A stretch of DNA of 64,000 nucleotides from SZAS-79 sp964599095 (GCA_964599095.1 CAZREB010000001.1:186001-250000); one strand, 5' to 3'; positions 34,509 to 43,093 are shown, counted from the first letter of the stretch. The notes: generated by a model from the sequence alone, not told the origin. Program-made: numbers and translations.

Positions 34509-35074
34509 CAGTACTCGCCCCCATAGAGGATGTCATCGCGGCGGTTCTCCGCATAGGCTTCCTCGGTGCTGCCCTGCGCCTTGGGCTTTTCCTCGCCGAG
34601 GCTGACCGCCTCGACCTGCTCTTCCCTTGCGCCCAGGAGCAGCATCATGCGCTTCATCGCGTCGGCGCGCTTCTGGCCGAGCGCCAGGTTGTACTCGCGG
34701 CTGCCGCGCTCGTCGGTGTTGCCCTGGATCAGGATCCTGGCCGTGGGGTTGTCGCGCAGGTACTTGGCGTGCGCTTCGACCAGCGGGCGGAATTCCTCCT
34801 TGATCGTGAAGCTGTCGAGGTCGAAGTACACCGAGCGCTTGGACAGGATGCTCTTCGGGTCCTTGAGAATGCTGTAGCCGGCGGGCGGCTTGGGCTGCGT
34901 CAGGTCGACGCGCGCCACCCCGCCGCCGGGCACCGGCTTGGTCTGGGCCGCCGGCGGCGTGACGGCGCCGGGCTTGCGATCCTCTACCGAGGCGCCCGAC
35001 TGTTCGTCGGGCGGGGAGCCTGCGCACGCTGCCAGCAGCGTCGAGGCGAGAAGGCTGATCCATACGGCACGCAT
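34508..35074 (-). CDS. pal: Peptidoglycan-associated lipoprotein Pal
   Basis: 188 residues. The lipoprotein signal has lipobox LLAAC (Cys17), so the mature protein is anchored in the outer membrane. A Pro/Gly-rich linker (to about 75) leads to an OmpA-like peptidoglycan-binding domain with VYFDLDSFTIKEEFRPLVEA, IQGNTDERGSREYN and ALGQKRADAM. It binds meso-DAP peptidoglycan and TolB. It is encoded between tolB and cpoB as usual. Confidence 0.95.
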   Translation of the reverse strand: MRAVWISLLASTLLAACAGSPPDEQSGASVEDRKPGAVTPPAAQTKPVPGGGVARVDLTQPKPPAGYSILKDPKSILSKRSVYFDLDSFTIKEEFRPLVEAHAKYLRDNPTARILIQGNTDERGSREYNLALGQKRADAMKRMMLLLGAREEQVEAVSLGEEKPKAQGSTEEAYAENRRDDILYGGEY

Positions 35075-35096
35075 ACCTACCTCCTAGACTTTCTGG

Positions 35097-36386
35097 TTAT
35101 TCCCTGATGAACGGGCCCCACGCGGGTTCGCGCACGTCGCCACCGGTGACCGTGAGGCGTTGCTTGACCCGCCCGTCGGAGGACACGGCCGAAAGCACGC
35201 CACGGCCGCCGATGACGGTCGCAAGAAGGATCATGCGTCCGTTCGGCGAGAAACTCGGCGACTCGTCCTTGTCACTGTCGGTAAGGACCTGCACCTGGCG
35301 CGCGCCGAGGTCGAGCATCGCCACCTGGAACCGGCCGTTGTTGCGGGCGATATAGGCCAGGTTCTTGCCGTCGGGAGAAATTCGCGGGGACACGTTGTAG
35401 GTTCCGTCGAACGTAACGCGCTGCGCGTCGCCCCCGTTGACCGGCATCCGGTAGATCTGGGGGCTGCCGCCGCGGTCGGACGTGAAGTAGATGAACTGGC
35501 CGTCCGGCGAGAACACCGGCTCGGTGTCGATGCTGGTCGAGGTCATGAGCCGCCGCGCCCCGCTGCCGTCCGGGTTCACGATGAAGATTTGCGAGCCGCC
35601 CTCCCGCGATAGCGCAACTGCGAGCTTCGAGCCATCCGGCGACCAGGCCGGCGCGCTGTTGGAGCCCTTGAAATTGGCCGCAACCTGGCGCTGCCCGCTC
35701 AGCAGCGAATGCACGTAGACGACCGGCTTTTTCTGCTCGAACGATACGTAGGCGAGGCGCCGACCGTCCGGCGACCACGCCGGCGAGATGATCGGCTCGA
35801 GCGAGGCGAGCGCCGTCTCGGCCCCGGCGCCGTCGGCGTCGGCGATCTGCAGTTCGTAGCGCGGGCCGCGCTTGAGCACATAGGCGATGCGCGTGCTGAA
35901 CACGCCCTTTTCGCCGGTGAGCTTCTCGTAGATGTAGTCCGAGATCCGGTGCGCGGTTGCACGAACCTGGTTCTTGTTGAGCGTATAGGCCACACCCCCG
36001 AGCGCCGCCTGCTTGACGACGTCGAACACACGGAATCGCACTTCGAACCGGCCGTCGGGCAGCACCGCCACGCTGCCGAGCACCAGCGCATCTGCAAGGC
36101 GCGAACGCCACTCGGGGAAGCTGACAGGACTCGCCTCGGTCAACGGCTGCGGCATCGGCGGGGTCTCAAGCGAGCGGAAAAGCCCGCTGCGCTCGAGGTC
36201 GGCGCGCACGATGGACGAGATTCCGGGCGGCATCGCGCCTTCGCCCGCAAACGGCACGATGGCGATCGGCAGGCGGTTGGCGCCGCCGCCGGTGATTTCG
36301 ATCGAAAGCTGGGCCGAGGCAGCCGGTGCGAAACCCACGGCGGCAACGGCCAACAAGAGGATCAACCGCTTCAGCAAGCTGCGCAC
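35097..36386 (-). CDS. tolB: Tol-Pal system beta-propeller protein TolB
   Basis: 429 residues. A signal peptide (LKRLILLLAVAAVGFAPAAS, cleaved near ASA-QL) precedes an N-terminal alpha/beta domain with IAIVPFAGEG. A six-bladed propeller follows with repeated 'SPAWSPDGRRLAYVS', 'APAWSPDGSKLAVALS', 'PVFSPDGQFIYFTSD' and 'SPRISPDGKNLAYIA' blades. Periplasmic TolB shuttles between TolA and Pal to control Pal mobility during division. Size is normal (E. coli 430). It lies 40 bp after tolA and 22 bp before pal. Confidence 0.95.
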   Translation of the reverse strand: MRSLLKRLILLLAVAAVGFAPAASAQLSIEITGGGANRLPIAIVPFAGEGAMPPGISSIVRADLERSGLFRSLETPPMPQPLTEASPVSFPEWRSRLADALVLGSVAVLPDGRFEVRFRVFDVVKQAALGGVAYTLNKNQVRATAHRISDYIYEKLTGEKGVFSTRIAYVLKRGPRYELQIADADGAGAETALASLEPIISPAWSPDGRRLAYVSFEQKKPVVYVHSLLSGQRQVAANFKGSNSAPAWSPDGSKLAVALSREGGSQIFIVNPDGSGARRLMTSTSIDTEPVFSPDGQFIYFTSDRGGSPQIYRMPVNGGDAQRVTFDGTYNVSPRISPDGKNLAYIARNNGRFQVAMLDLGARQVQVLTDSDKDESPSFSPNGRMILLATVIGGRGVLSAVSSDGRVKQRLTVTGGDVREPAWGPFIRE

Positions 36387-36426
36387 CCTTCATTCATGGT
36401 GCCGATTATAGCGGAGCCCTCCCCGC

Positions 36427-37200
36427 TCAATCCTGCGGACGGAACGTTAGTATCAGTTCCCGCTGGAAAAGTTCACCCTTTTCCGGCTTGGGCAGCGGCG
36501 AGGACTTGAGGATCGCGCGCTCGACTGCGGTGTCGTAGGCGACGTTGCCGCTCGCCTTCTTGAGCTTTACCGAAAGGACTTCACCGGTCGGGAGCTGGAT
36601 CACGGTAAACACCGCCTCCGGGTTTCCCTTGAGGTCGATCGGCAGGATCCAGTTGCCTTTCACCTTCGCCTTGATCTTGTCTGCGTAGGCAGACAATGCA
36701 CTCTTCTGCGCCGCGGCGCTGAATTCCTGGCGCTCGCGATCGACCTTCACGGCGTTCTGCTCGCGCGCGAGTTCGTCGCGCATGCGCCTTTGCATCTCGT
36801 CTTCGCGCGGCTTGGCCGGCACTACGGGCTTTACCGGCTCGTGCTTCGGCTTGACCGGCTCGGGCTTGGGTTTCGGCGGCTCCGGCTTGGGCCTGGGCTT
36901 CGGCGGCTCCGGTTTGGCCTTGATCGCGATCTCCGGTTTCGGCGGCTCTACCACCGGCTCGGGCTTCGGCGGCGGCGCGGGTTCTGCCGCCGGCTCGGGC
37001 TTGACCTCCACCGGCTCGACGACGGGCGGCGGCACCCAAAGCTCGACGCTGATCGTCTCGGGCGGGCGGGACTGCCAGCGCACGCCGAGGAACAGGATGC
37101 CGAAGAGCAGCGCATGCACGAGGACTGCGAGGACCGCGGAGCGGGCTGCGCCGGGTTCCGGGCGTTCGTCGAAGTGAATCGGGTCAGCCGTGGCGTTCAT
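36427..37200 (-). CDS. tolA: TolA envelope-spanning protein
   Basis: 257 residues. It has one N-terminal membrane segment (AVLAVLVHALLFGILFLGV), then a Pro/Lys/Glu-rich stretch with many KPEPP-type repeats (about 55-125), a charged helix (DEMQRRMRDELAREQNAVK), and a C-terminal TonB-like domain III (VFTVIQLPTGEVLSVKLKKASG...YDTAVERAILKSSPLP). It is far shorter than E. coli TolA (421) because domain II is a Pro-rich rod in place of the long Ala/Lys helix. It couples the TolQR motor to TolB/Pal. It is 28 bp downstream of tolR. Confidence 0.92.
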   Translation of the reverse strand: MNATADPIHFDERPEPGAARSAVLAVLVHALLFGILFLGVRWQSRPPETISVELWVPPPVVEPVEVKPEPAAEPAPPPKPEPVVEPPKPEIAIKAKPEPPKPRPKPEPPKPKPEPVKPKHEPVKPVVPAKPREDEMQRRMRDELAREQNAVKVDRERQEFSAAAQKSALSAYADKIKAKVKGNWILPIDLKGNPEAVFTVIQLPTGEVLSVKLKKASGNVAYDTAVERAILKSSPLPKPEKGELFQRELILTFRPQD

Positions 37201-37228
37201 CGATCGCTCATCGAACGACGGTGCGGGC

Positions 37229-37654
37229 TCACTGCGCGGGTTTCACCGAAAGGCCGACCCGCTTGACCGCCTGCTTTTGCAACTCGTCCATGACCTCGAG
37301 CACGGCTTCGTACTTCACGCTCTTGTCGGCTGAAATCACCACGGGCTGTTCGGCGTTCTTCGCCTGCTTGGCCTTGACGATCGCGGCGAGTTCGCCCTTG
37401 GCGATGCGCCTCTCGTCCTGCACCGCGCCTTTGGCGTCGCGGTCGCGGACGATGATCGAGGCGTCCGCACGAATCACCACCTCCAGCGGCGTGACGGGCG
37501 CAACCGACGATTTCCCGACGCTCGGCAGGTCGACCACGCCCGGCGTGATCAGCGGCGCGGTCACCATGAAGATCACCAGCAGCACGAGCATCACGTCGAT
37601 GTAGGGCACGACGTTGATCTCGTTCATCAGCCGGCGGGAACTGTGCAGCCTCAC
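37229..37654 (-). CDS. tolR: TolR, proton-driven motor subunit (ExbD family)
   Basis: 141 residues. A short cytosolic start with the family's 'INVVPYIDVMLVLLVIFMVT' membrane segment carries the proton-path Asp in YIDVML. A periplasmic domain with DLPSVGKSS and VVISADKSVKYEAVLEVMDELQ follows. With TolQ it forms the stator-rotor complex powering TolA. It starts 12 bp after tolQ. The length is normal. Confidence 0.94.
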   Translation of the reverse strand: MRLHSSRRLMNEINVVPYIDVMLVLLVIFMVTAPLITPGVVDLPSVGKSSVAPVTPLEVVIRADASIIVRDRDAKGAVQDERRIAKGELAAIVKAKQAKNAEQPVVISADKSVKYEAVLEVMDELQKQAVKRVGLSVKPAQ

Positions 37655-37666
37655 GTCGGGGCCGCC

Positions 37667-38350
37667 CTATCCACGCGCCGTCTGGCGCTGGAGGATGTTG
37701 GAAAACTCCTCCATGAAGCTCTCGAAACGGATCGAGAGACGGTCGATGTCGTGCGAGTAGCGGTTGTAGGCGACCACCGCCGGGATCGCCGCGAACAGGC
37801 CGATGGCCGTGGCGATCAGCGCTTCGGCGATGCCGGGCGCCACCTGCGCGAGCGTGGCCTGCTGCACGTTCGCGAGGCCGCGGAACGCGTGCATGATCCC
37901 CCAGACCGTGCCGAACAGCCCGACGTACGGGCTGACCGAGCCGGCCGATGCGAGGAACGAAAGGTGGCTCTCGAGGACGTCCATCTCGCGCTGGTACGTC
38001 GCGCGCATCGCACGGCGCGCTCCGTCGACCATCGTGCTCGCATCGGTCCCGCGCTGGCCGCGCAGCTTGGAGAATTCGCGAAACCCGGCCTCGAAGATGC
38101 GCTCCAGGCTGCCGATCGAATGGCGGTTGTTGACCGCGCCCTGGTAGAGCAGGTTCAGGTCGTTGCCGCTCCAGAACTCGCGCTCGAACGTGTCGGTCTC
38201 GGCGCGCGCGCGGCGGATCGCGAACATCTTGCGGAAGATGAACAGCCAGCTCATGAACGAGACGCCGAGCAGCAGCGCCATCACGATCTTGACCACCAGG
38301 CTGGCGCTCGCCACCAGCGTCCAGATTTCGAGGTCCTGGGTTACGTTCAT
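37667..38350 (-). CDS. tolQ: TolQ, proton-driven motor subunit (ExbB/MotA family)
   Basis: 227 residues with three membrane segments: VASASLVVKIVMALLLGVSF near the start, and two close together around SPYVGLFGTVWGIMHAFRGL and EALIATAIGLFAAIPAVVAY. The latter pair carries the conserved proton-path Thr and is the diagnostic MotA/TolQ/ExbB signature. It is an inner-membrane pentamer that houses TolR and transmits force to TolA. It starts 10 bp after ybgC. Confidence 0.95.
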   Translation of the reverse strand: MNVTQDLEIWTLVASASLVVKIVMALLLGVSFMSWLFIFRKMFAIRRARAETDTFEREFWSGNDLNLLYQGAVNNRHSIGSLERIFEAGFREFSKLRGQRGTDASTMVDGARRAMRATYQREMDVLESHLSFLASAGSVSPYVGLFGTVWGIMHAFRGLANVQQATLAQVAPGIAEALIATAIGLFAAIPAVVAYNRYSHDIDRLSIRFESFMEEFSNILQRQTARG

Positions 38351-38360
38351 GGTTTGGTGT

Positions 38361-38768
38361 TCATCCGGTCCGTTCCAGAATCTTCCTGAGTGCCGCGGGC
38401 ATGCGCGCCGGCCGCTGCCGGTCCCGGTCGACGAGCGCCAGTTTGACCCGGGCCTCGGCCAGGAGTTCGTGCCCGCGTTCGACGCGCTGCTCGAATTCCA
38501 CGCTTGCGGGCCCCAGCGAAGCGACCCGCGCCGTCGCAGCCAGCATGTCGTTCAGCCGCGCAGGGCGATGGTAGCGCACCGTGATGGCATGCACCATAAA
38601 CAATAGGCCGGTCTCGTCCGCAAATCGCGCCAGGTCGAAATCCCGCGCGTTCAGCAGTTCGGTGCGTGCGCGCTCCATGAAGTCGAGATACCGGGCGTGG
38701 AATACGACGCCGCCGGCATCGGTGTCCTGGTAGTAGACGCGCACCGGCGTGCTGAAATGCGCGCTCAC
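38361..38768 (-). CDS. ybgC: Tol-Pal system-associated acyl-CoA thioesterase YbgC
   Basis: 135 residues of the 4-hydroxybenzoyl-CoA thioesterase hot-dog family. YYQDTDAGGVVFHARYLDFMERARTE carries the catalytic Asp of the YxDTDxxGxVxHxxY motif. It hydrolyses short acyl-CoA or acyl-ACP thioesters and is nearly always the first gene of tol-pal operons. ATG overlaps the rhomboid gene's stop (ATGA), so the operon extends upstream here. Confidence 0.93.
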   Translation of the reverse strand: MSAHFSTPVRVYYQDTDAGGVVFHARYLDFMERARTELLNARDFDLARFADETGLLFMVHAITVRYHRPARLNDMLAATARVASLGPASVEFEQRVERGHELLAEARVKLALVDRDRQRPARMPAALRKILERTG

Positions 38769-39898
38769 GACTTGCCCTGCCTATCGCGCATCTCTTTCAT
38801 AAGCACCTGGGATCGCGCCGACAGTTCCTCGGCGCGGCGCAGGCGCGCGGCATCCCCGGTCTGCAGGCCGGCTGCGTATTCGGCGAACATCTCGCGCCGC
38901 ACGCCGATGAATTCGGCCAACGCGCGCACCTTGCCGGCGACCGGTGCGCCCGGATCGACCTTGAGGGCGCTGAATCGCGCGTGGGCCACGTTCCATCCGG
39001 GCACCACTTCCTTTTCGAAGCCTTCGCCCAGCTGGCGGTCGTCGATCCGCCCGGCCTTGCGCGCTTCGATCAGCGCCCCGGCCTTCTTCGCAAGCGCTTC
39101 CTCTTCGATCGCGAATTGCCGGATCGCTTCAGCCGCGGCTTTCTGCGCCGCGTAGGAGTACTTTGCAGGCGGCAACAGCGCGAAGAGCGTGCCGAGTGCG
39201 ATCGCGGCGAATGCCACCGCCGCCGCTGCGCGGGCGGCCCCCATCGGCACCCTCGGTTCGAGCGGCCGCGCCAGCAGCCACGCGATCGCAAAGCCCCCGG
39301 CAAGGCCGCCTGCGTGGGCCGCGTTGTCGATGGCCGGGACCATTGCGCCGATCGCGATCGAGTAAGCGATGAATGCGATCGTGCTGCCGGTGAGGCTTTT
39401 CAGCACGCTGCGCGGCACCGAGCCGGGCTGGCGAAGGACGTAGGCCCCCAGCGCGCCGTATACACCGAAGATCGCACCCGAGGCACCCACGCTCACCACG
39501 CGGTCCGCGTTCCAGAACAGGCTGCCGAAACTGCCGGCAAGGCCGGCAAACAGGTAGATCGCGATGAAGGCGCGATTGCCGTACAGCCTCTCGACGAGCC
39601 CGCCCGCGCTCCACAGGGCCCACATGTTCATCGCCAGGTGCAGCAGGCCGAAATGCAGGAACATCGATGCCGGCAGGCGCCACCACTCGCCTTCCTTGGT
39701 GAGCGGCCCGAAATTCGCGCCCCAGCGCAGGTGCACCTCCGCGTTCGACTGGAGGAGGCCTGCGCCATCGGCGAGCATCGCGACGAACACGACGACATTG
39801 ATCGCCACGATGACCGGCGTGACCCATACCCTGGGCGTGGCCATGAAAAGCCGGTGGGCGAACAGGCCCTGCTCTGCGGCAAGCTCGCCCGCCGCCAC
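38765..39898 (-). CDS. Rhomboid-family intramembrane serine protease with C-terminal extension
   Basis: 377 residues. A six-helix rhomboid core (about 22-210) has the catalytic Ser in VGASGAIFGVYGALGAY (S140) and the catalytic His in IDNAAHAGGLAGG (H195). LHLAMNMWALWSAG forms the usual His-rich helix. The remaining roughly 160 residues form a soluble, charged domain of unknown function (helices around EEEALAKKAGALIEARKAGR and LARRAEE-like segments). Rhomboids cleave single-pass membrane proteins. Position and overlap with ybgC put it in one transcript with tol-pal, which suggests but does not prove an envelope quality-control role. Confidence 0.88.
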   Translation of the reverse strand: MAAGELAAEQGLFAHRLFMATPRVWVTPVIVAINVVVFVAMLADGAGLLQSNAEVHLRWGANFGPLTKEGEWWRLPASMFLHFGLLHLAMNMWALWSAGGLVERLYGNRAFIAIYLFAGLAGSFGSLFWNADRVVSVGASGAIFGVYGALGAYVLRQPGSVPRSVLKSLTGSTIAFIAYSIAIGAMVPAIDNAAHAGGLAGGFAIAWLLARPLEPRVPMGAARAAAAVAFAAIALGTLFALLPPAKYSYAAQKAAAEAIRQFAIEEEALAKKAGALIEARKAGRIDDRQLGEGFEKEVVPGWNVAHARFSALKVDPGAPVAGKVRALAEFIGVRREMFAEYAAGLQTGDAARLRRAEELSARSQVLMKEMRDRQGKS

Positions 39899-39927
39899 CT
39901 GCTCCCCGCCTGGCTGGCCGGAAACGT

Positions 39928-41004
39928 TCAGCCCGCGGCCCCTCTGCCGGGTTCCGGAGGCAGGCTGCTCAGCAGGTCGGCCCCTCCATTGACGGTGTTC
40001 GGCGCAACCAGGCCGAAGTGCCGATAGGCCTGCAGCGTGGCCATGCGGCCGCGCGGCGTGCGTTGCAGGTAGCCCTGCTGGATCAGGTAGGGCTCGAGCA
40101 CGTCCTCGATCGTGTCGCGCTCTTCGCCGATGGCCGCGGCGAGGTTTTCCACGCCCACCGGCCCGCCGGCGAACCGCTCGATGACCGCGAGCAGGAGCTT
40201 GCGGTCCATGACGTCGAATCCGAGCGGGTCCACGTCGAGCATCCTGAGCGCAGCCTCGGCCACGGTCCTGGTGACGATGCCCTCGGCCTTGACCTGGGCG
40301 AAGTCGCGCACCCTGCGCAGCAGGCGATTCGCGATGCGCGGCGTGCCCCGCGAGCGGCGCGCGATTTCGGGCGCACCTTCGCCTTCGATCCCGACTTCGA
40401 GCAGGTGCGCAGAGCGCCGCACGATCGATGTCAGCTCCGCCTCGTTGTAAAACTCCAGGCGCGCAACGATGCCGAACCGGTCGCGCAGCGGGTTGGTCAG
40501 CATGCCGGCCCGCGTGGTCGCCCCCACGAGCGTAAACGGCGGCAGGTCGAGCTTGATCGAGCGCGCCGCCGGCCCTTCGCCGATCATGATGTCGATCTGG
40601 TAGTCCTCGAGCGCCGGGTAGAGGATTTCCTCGACCACCGGCGACAGGCGGTGGATTTCGTCGATGAAGAGCACGTCCCGCGGCTCGAGGTTGGTGAGCA
40701 GCGCGGCGAGGTCGCCCGGACGCTCGAGCACCGGCCCCGAGGTCTGGCGCAGGCCGACGCCCATCTCGCGCGAGATGATGTGGGCGAGCGTCGTCTTGCC
40801 CAGGCCCGGCGGGCCGAACAGCAGCACGTGGTCGAGCGCCTCCTTGCGCCCGCGCGCGGCCTCGATGAAGATCCCCAACTGTTCGCGCGTCTTCTCCTGG
40901 CCGACGTATTCCGACAGCTTCTGCGGTCGCAGCGCGCGCTCGATCTGCTCCTCCTGCACCGAGGCGGGAGCTGCCGAGATCAGCCGGTCGGTTTCGATCG
41001 CCAC
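39928..41004 (-). CDS. ruvB: Holliday junction branch migration ATPase RuvB
   Basis: 358 residues. RuvB N-terminus LRPQKLSEYVGQEKTREQL; Walker A GPPGLGKTTL; Walker B VLFIDEIHRLSP; sensor VGATTRAGMLTNPLRDRFG with the Arg finger; and a C-terminal winged helix (EPYLIQQGYLQRTPRGRMAT). Hexameric motor that drives branch migration with RuvA at Holliday junctions. The stop of ruvA lies 1 bp before its start, so the two are co-translated. Length is typical. Confidence 0.97.
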   Translation of the reverse strand: MAIETDRLISAAPASVQEEQIERALRPQKLSEYVGQEKTREQLGIFIEAARGRKEALDHVLLFGPPGLGKTTLAHIISREMGVGLRQTSGPVLERPGDLAALLTNLEPRDVLFIDEIHRLSPVVEEILYPALEDYQIDIMIGEGPAARSIKLDLPPFTLVGATTRAGMLTNPLRDRFGIVARLEFYNEAELTSIVRRSAHLLEVGIEGEGAPEIARRSRGTPRIANRLLRRVRDFAQVKAEGIVTRTVAEAALRMLDVDPLGFDVMDRKLLLAVIERFAGGPVGVENLAAAIGEERDTIEDVLEPYLIQQGYLQRTPRGRMATLQAYRHFGLVAPNTVNGGADLLSSLPPEPGRGAAG

Positions 41005-41005
41005 G

Positions 41006-41587
41006 TCAGGATTTTGCCAGAGCTTTCAATGCTGCCCGGATGCCGTCGGAAACCGGCATGTCGGCCGGGACCTGCTTGATTGCAAGCAGGGCCTCTTTCT
41101 CGCTGTAGCCAAGCGCCAGCAGCGCATTGAGCACGTCGGAACTCGCGCTCGGCTGCGCGCCGGCCGAACCCGCGCCTGCGACTGCGTCTGCGAGCTTGCC
41201 CTTGAGCTCGAGCAGCAGGCGCTCGGCGGTTTTCTTGCCGATGCCGGGTACCTTGGTCAAGCGCGCAGGGTCCTGGGTCGCGACGGCCTGCGCGAGGTCG
41301 CCGACCGACAGGCCCGAGAGCACCGAAAGCGCGGTGCGCGCGCCGACACCCGAAATTCGGATCAGCTTGCGGAAGGCCAGGCGCTCGTCCTCGGTGGAGA
41401 AACCGAACAGGATGTGCGCGTCCTCGCGCACCACCAGGTGCGTGAGCAGCACGACCTTTTCGCCGGTGGCCGGCAGGTTGTAGAACGTGCTCATCGGCAC
41501 GTCGACTTCATAGCCCACGCCGCCCGCGTCCACAATGACCTGCGGCGGGTTCTTGGCAACAAGGACCCCGCTGAGCCGGCCGATCAC
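41006..41587 (-). CDS. ruvA: Holliday junction binding protein RuvA
   Basis: 193 residues. It starts at a GTG (MIGRLSGVLVAKNPPQVIVD) with OB-fold GGVGYEVDVPMSTF, followed by two helix-hairpin-helix motifs (SGVGARTALSVLSGL and PGIGKKTAERLLLELKGKL) and the flexible-linked C-terminal domain that contacts RuvB. A tetramer holds the junction open for RuvB/RuvC. The ribosome site AAGGAG and the GTG itself lie in the first unit of a 29-bp tandem repeat that continues upstream into an assembly gap, so the 5' region is incompletely known. Confidence 0.95.
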   Translation of the reverse strand: MIGRLSGVLVAKNPPQVIVDAGGVGYEVDVPMSTFYNLPATGEKVVLLTHLVVREDAHILFGFSTEDERLAFRKLIRISGVGARTALSVLSGLSVGDLAQAVATQDPARLTKVPGIGKKTAERLLLELKGKLADAVAGAGSAGAQPSASSDVLNALLALGYSEKEALLAIKQVPADMPVSDGIRAALKALAKS

Positions 41588-41659
41588 GGACGGATCTCCT
41601 TCGTCCGGCCGATCACGGACGGATCTCCTTCGTCCGGCCGATCACGGACGGATCTCCTT
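41582..41659 (-). repeat. 29-bp tandem repeat carrying the ruvA ribosome site and start codon
   Basis: Units at 41582-41610 and 41611-41639, with a third cut by the gap at 41660. Read on the minus strand each unit contains AAGGAG in the loop of a small GGACG/CGTCC hairpin, then GTGATC. In every upstream copy the GTG opens a ten-codon frame (MIGRTKEIRP) whose TGA overlaps the GTG of the next copy; the last copy opens ruvA. A degenerate copy (41760-41773) remains on the other side of the gap at the ruvC stop. Confidence 0.9.
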
Positions 41660-41759
41660 NNNNNNNNNNNNNNNNNNNNNNNNNNNNNNNNNNNNNNNNN
41701 NNNNNNNNNNNNNNNNNNNNNNNNNNNNNNNNNNNNNNNNNNNNNNNNNNNNNNNNNNN
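41660..41759. other. Assembly gap (100 N)
   Basis: Exactly 100 undetermined bases, a conventional scaffold gap of unknown true length. It interrupts the 29-bp tandem repeat between ruvC and ruvA, so the number of repeat units is not known. Confidence 0.99.
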
Positions 41760-41770
41760 CGTTCTTCCGA

Positions 41771-42301
41771 TCAAACCAGCCTCCCGCGTTTCATCCTGCG
41801 GCCCAGCGTCGGCAGCGCACCCAGGCCTTGGCCGGCGTGCGCGTGGCAGATGGCGCACGCAAGCGCGTCCGCCGCATCGGGGCTCGGGTCGCCCGGCAGG
41901 GCAAGCAACCGCCTCACCATCGTCTGCACCTGCTCCTTGCCCGCCTTGCCGGCGCCAACGACGGCCTGCTTCACCTGCAAGGCAGTGTACTCGGCGACAG
42001 GCACGCCCGCGAGGACGGCCGCGCAGATTGCCGCGCCGCGCGCCTGGCCCAGCAGCAACGTCGACTGGGGATTGACGTTGACGAATACCTTTTCGATTGC
42101 GCTCTGGTCAGGCTTGTTGGCCGCGATTACCTCGGCCAGGCCCTCGAGCAGCACCTTGATGCGTTCGGGCAGTTCGCCGTCGCCGCTCTTCACGCAGCCG
42201 CTGGTCACGTACGCGAGTCGCGTGCCCACCTTGTCGATGACGCCGAACCCGGTGACCCTCAGGCCCGGGTCGATGCCGAGAATGCGCACGGGCTTATCCA
42301 A
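41771..42301 (-). CDS. ruvC: Crossover junction endodeoxyribonuclease RuvC
   Basis: About 176 residues. RNase H-like fold with ILGIDPGLRVTGFGVI (first catalytic Asp), SAIEKVFVNVNPQSTLLLGQARG (catalytic Glu) and SPDAADALACAICHAH (remaining acidic residues and His). Resolves Holliday junctions made available by RuvAB. The start is uncertain: TTG 42301 (giving MDKPVRILGID) or GTG 42289 (VRILGID); neither has a clear ribosome site. The stop lies at the edge of the ruvA repeat array and gap. The usual order ruvC-ruvA-ruvB is kept. Confidence 0.95.
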   Translation of the reverse strand: MDKPVRILGIDPGLRVTGFGVIDKVGTRLAYVTSGCVKSGDGELPERIKVLLEGLAEVIAANKPDQSAIEKVFVNVNPQSTLLLGQARGAAICAAVLAGVPVAEYTALQVKQAVVGAGKAGKEQVQTMVRRLLALPGDPSPDAADALACAICHAHAGQGLGALPTLGRRMKRGRLV

Positions 42302-42364
42302 TCGGGCCTGTTCGCGCGTTGGTTCGCGTTCCTGTCCAATCGGGCCCGTCGCTCGAGCCCAATG

Positions 42365-43093
42365 TCAGTCCTCGTCCAGCACCGCGGTCGTATGGACCTC
42401 CTGCACGTCGTCGAGGCCTTCGAGCGCGTCGAGCAGCTTGCGCATCTTCACCGCATCGTCACCGGTGAGCGCGTTCTCCATCGTCGGCTTCATCGTGATC
42501 TCGGCGATCGCGGGCTTGAGGCCCGCCTTTTCGAGGCCCGCCTTGACCGGGGCGAAGTCCGACGGCGCGCAGATGACCTCGATCGACCCGTCCTCGTTGG
42601 CGATCACGTCTTCGGCACCGGCATCCAGCGCCGCTTCCATGACCTTGTCCTCCGACAGCCCGGGCGCGAACAGGAACTGCCCGCAGTGCTTGAAAAGGAA
42701 AGCGACCGACCCGTCGGTGCCGAGGTTGCCCCCGTTCTTCGCGAAGGCGTGCCGCACCTCGGCCACGGTCCGCGTGCGGTTGTCGGTCATGCAGTCGACG
42801 ATGATCGCCGCCCCGCCGATGCCGTAGCCCTCGTAGCGGATTTCCTCGTAGTTCACGCCTTCGAGCGTGCCTGTGCCGCGGGCGATCGCGTTCTGGGTCG
42901 TGTCCTTGGGCATGTTGGCCTCGCGCGCCTTGTCGAGCGCAAGCCGCAGCCGCGGATTGGCGCCGGCATCCCCGCCGCCCAGGCGCGCCGCCACCGTGAT
43001 CTCCTTGATCAGGCGCGTGAAGACCTTGCCCCGCTTGGCATCCTGCCGGCCCTTGCGGTGCTGGATGTTCGCCCATTTGCTGTGTCCGGCCAT
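42365..43093 (-). CDS. yebC: YebC/PmpR family protein
   Basis: 242 residues starting MAGHSKWANIQHRKGRQDAK, the invariant opening of YebC, with NMPKDTTQNAIARGTG and a C-terminal DDVQEVHTTAVLDED. Members have been described both as DNA-binding regulators (PmpR) and as ribosome factors relieving stalling at proline-rich motifs. The region between it and ruvC (42302-42364) contains a short direct repeat (TCCAATCGGGCC twice). yebC next to ruvC is a common proteobacterial arrangement. The divergent DUF853 gene begins 46 bp away. Confidence 0.95.
   Translation of the reverse strand: MAGHSKWANIQHRKGRQDAKRGKVFTRLIKEITVAARLGGGDAGANPRLRLALDKAREANMPKDTTQNAIARGTGTLEGVNYEEIRYEGYGIGGAAIIVDCMTDNRTRTVAEVRHAFAKNGGNLGTDGSVAFLFKHCGQFLFAPGLSEDKVMEAALDAGAEDVIANEDGSIEVICAPSDFAPVKAGLEKAGLKPAIAEITMKPTMENALTGDDAVKMRKLLDALEGLDDVQEVHTTAVLDED

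Noticed and set aside
41760..41773. Minus-strand TGATCGGAAGAACG resembles an Illumina adapter (one mismatch over 13 bases) next to the gap
   Set aside because: It includes the ruvC stop codon and aligns with a degenerate 29-bp repeat unit; too short for contamination to be the better explanation, though the contig edge deserves a read check.
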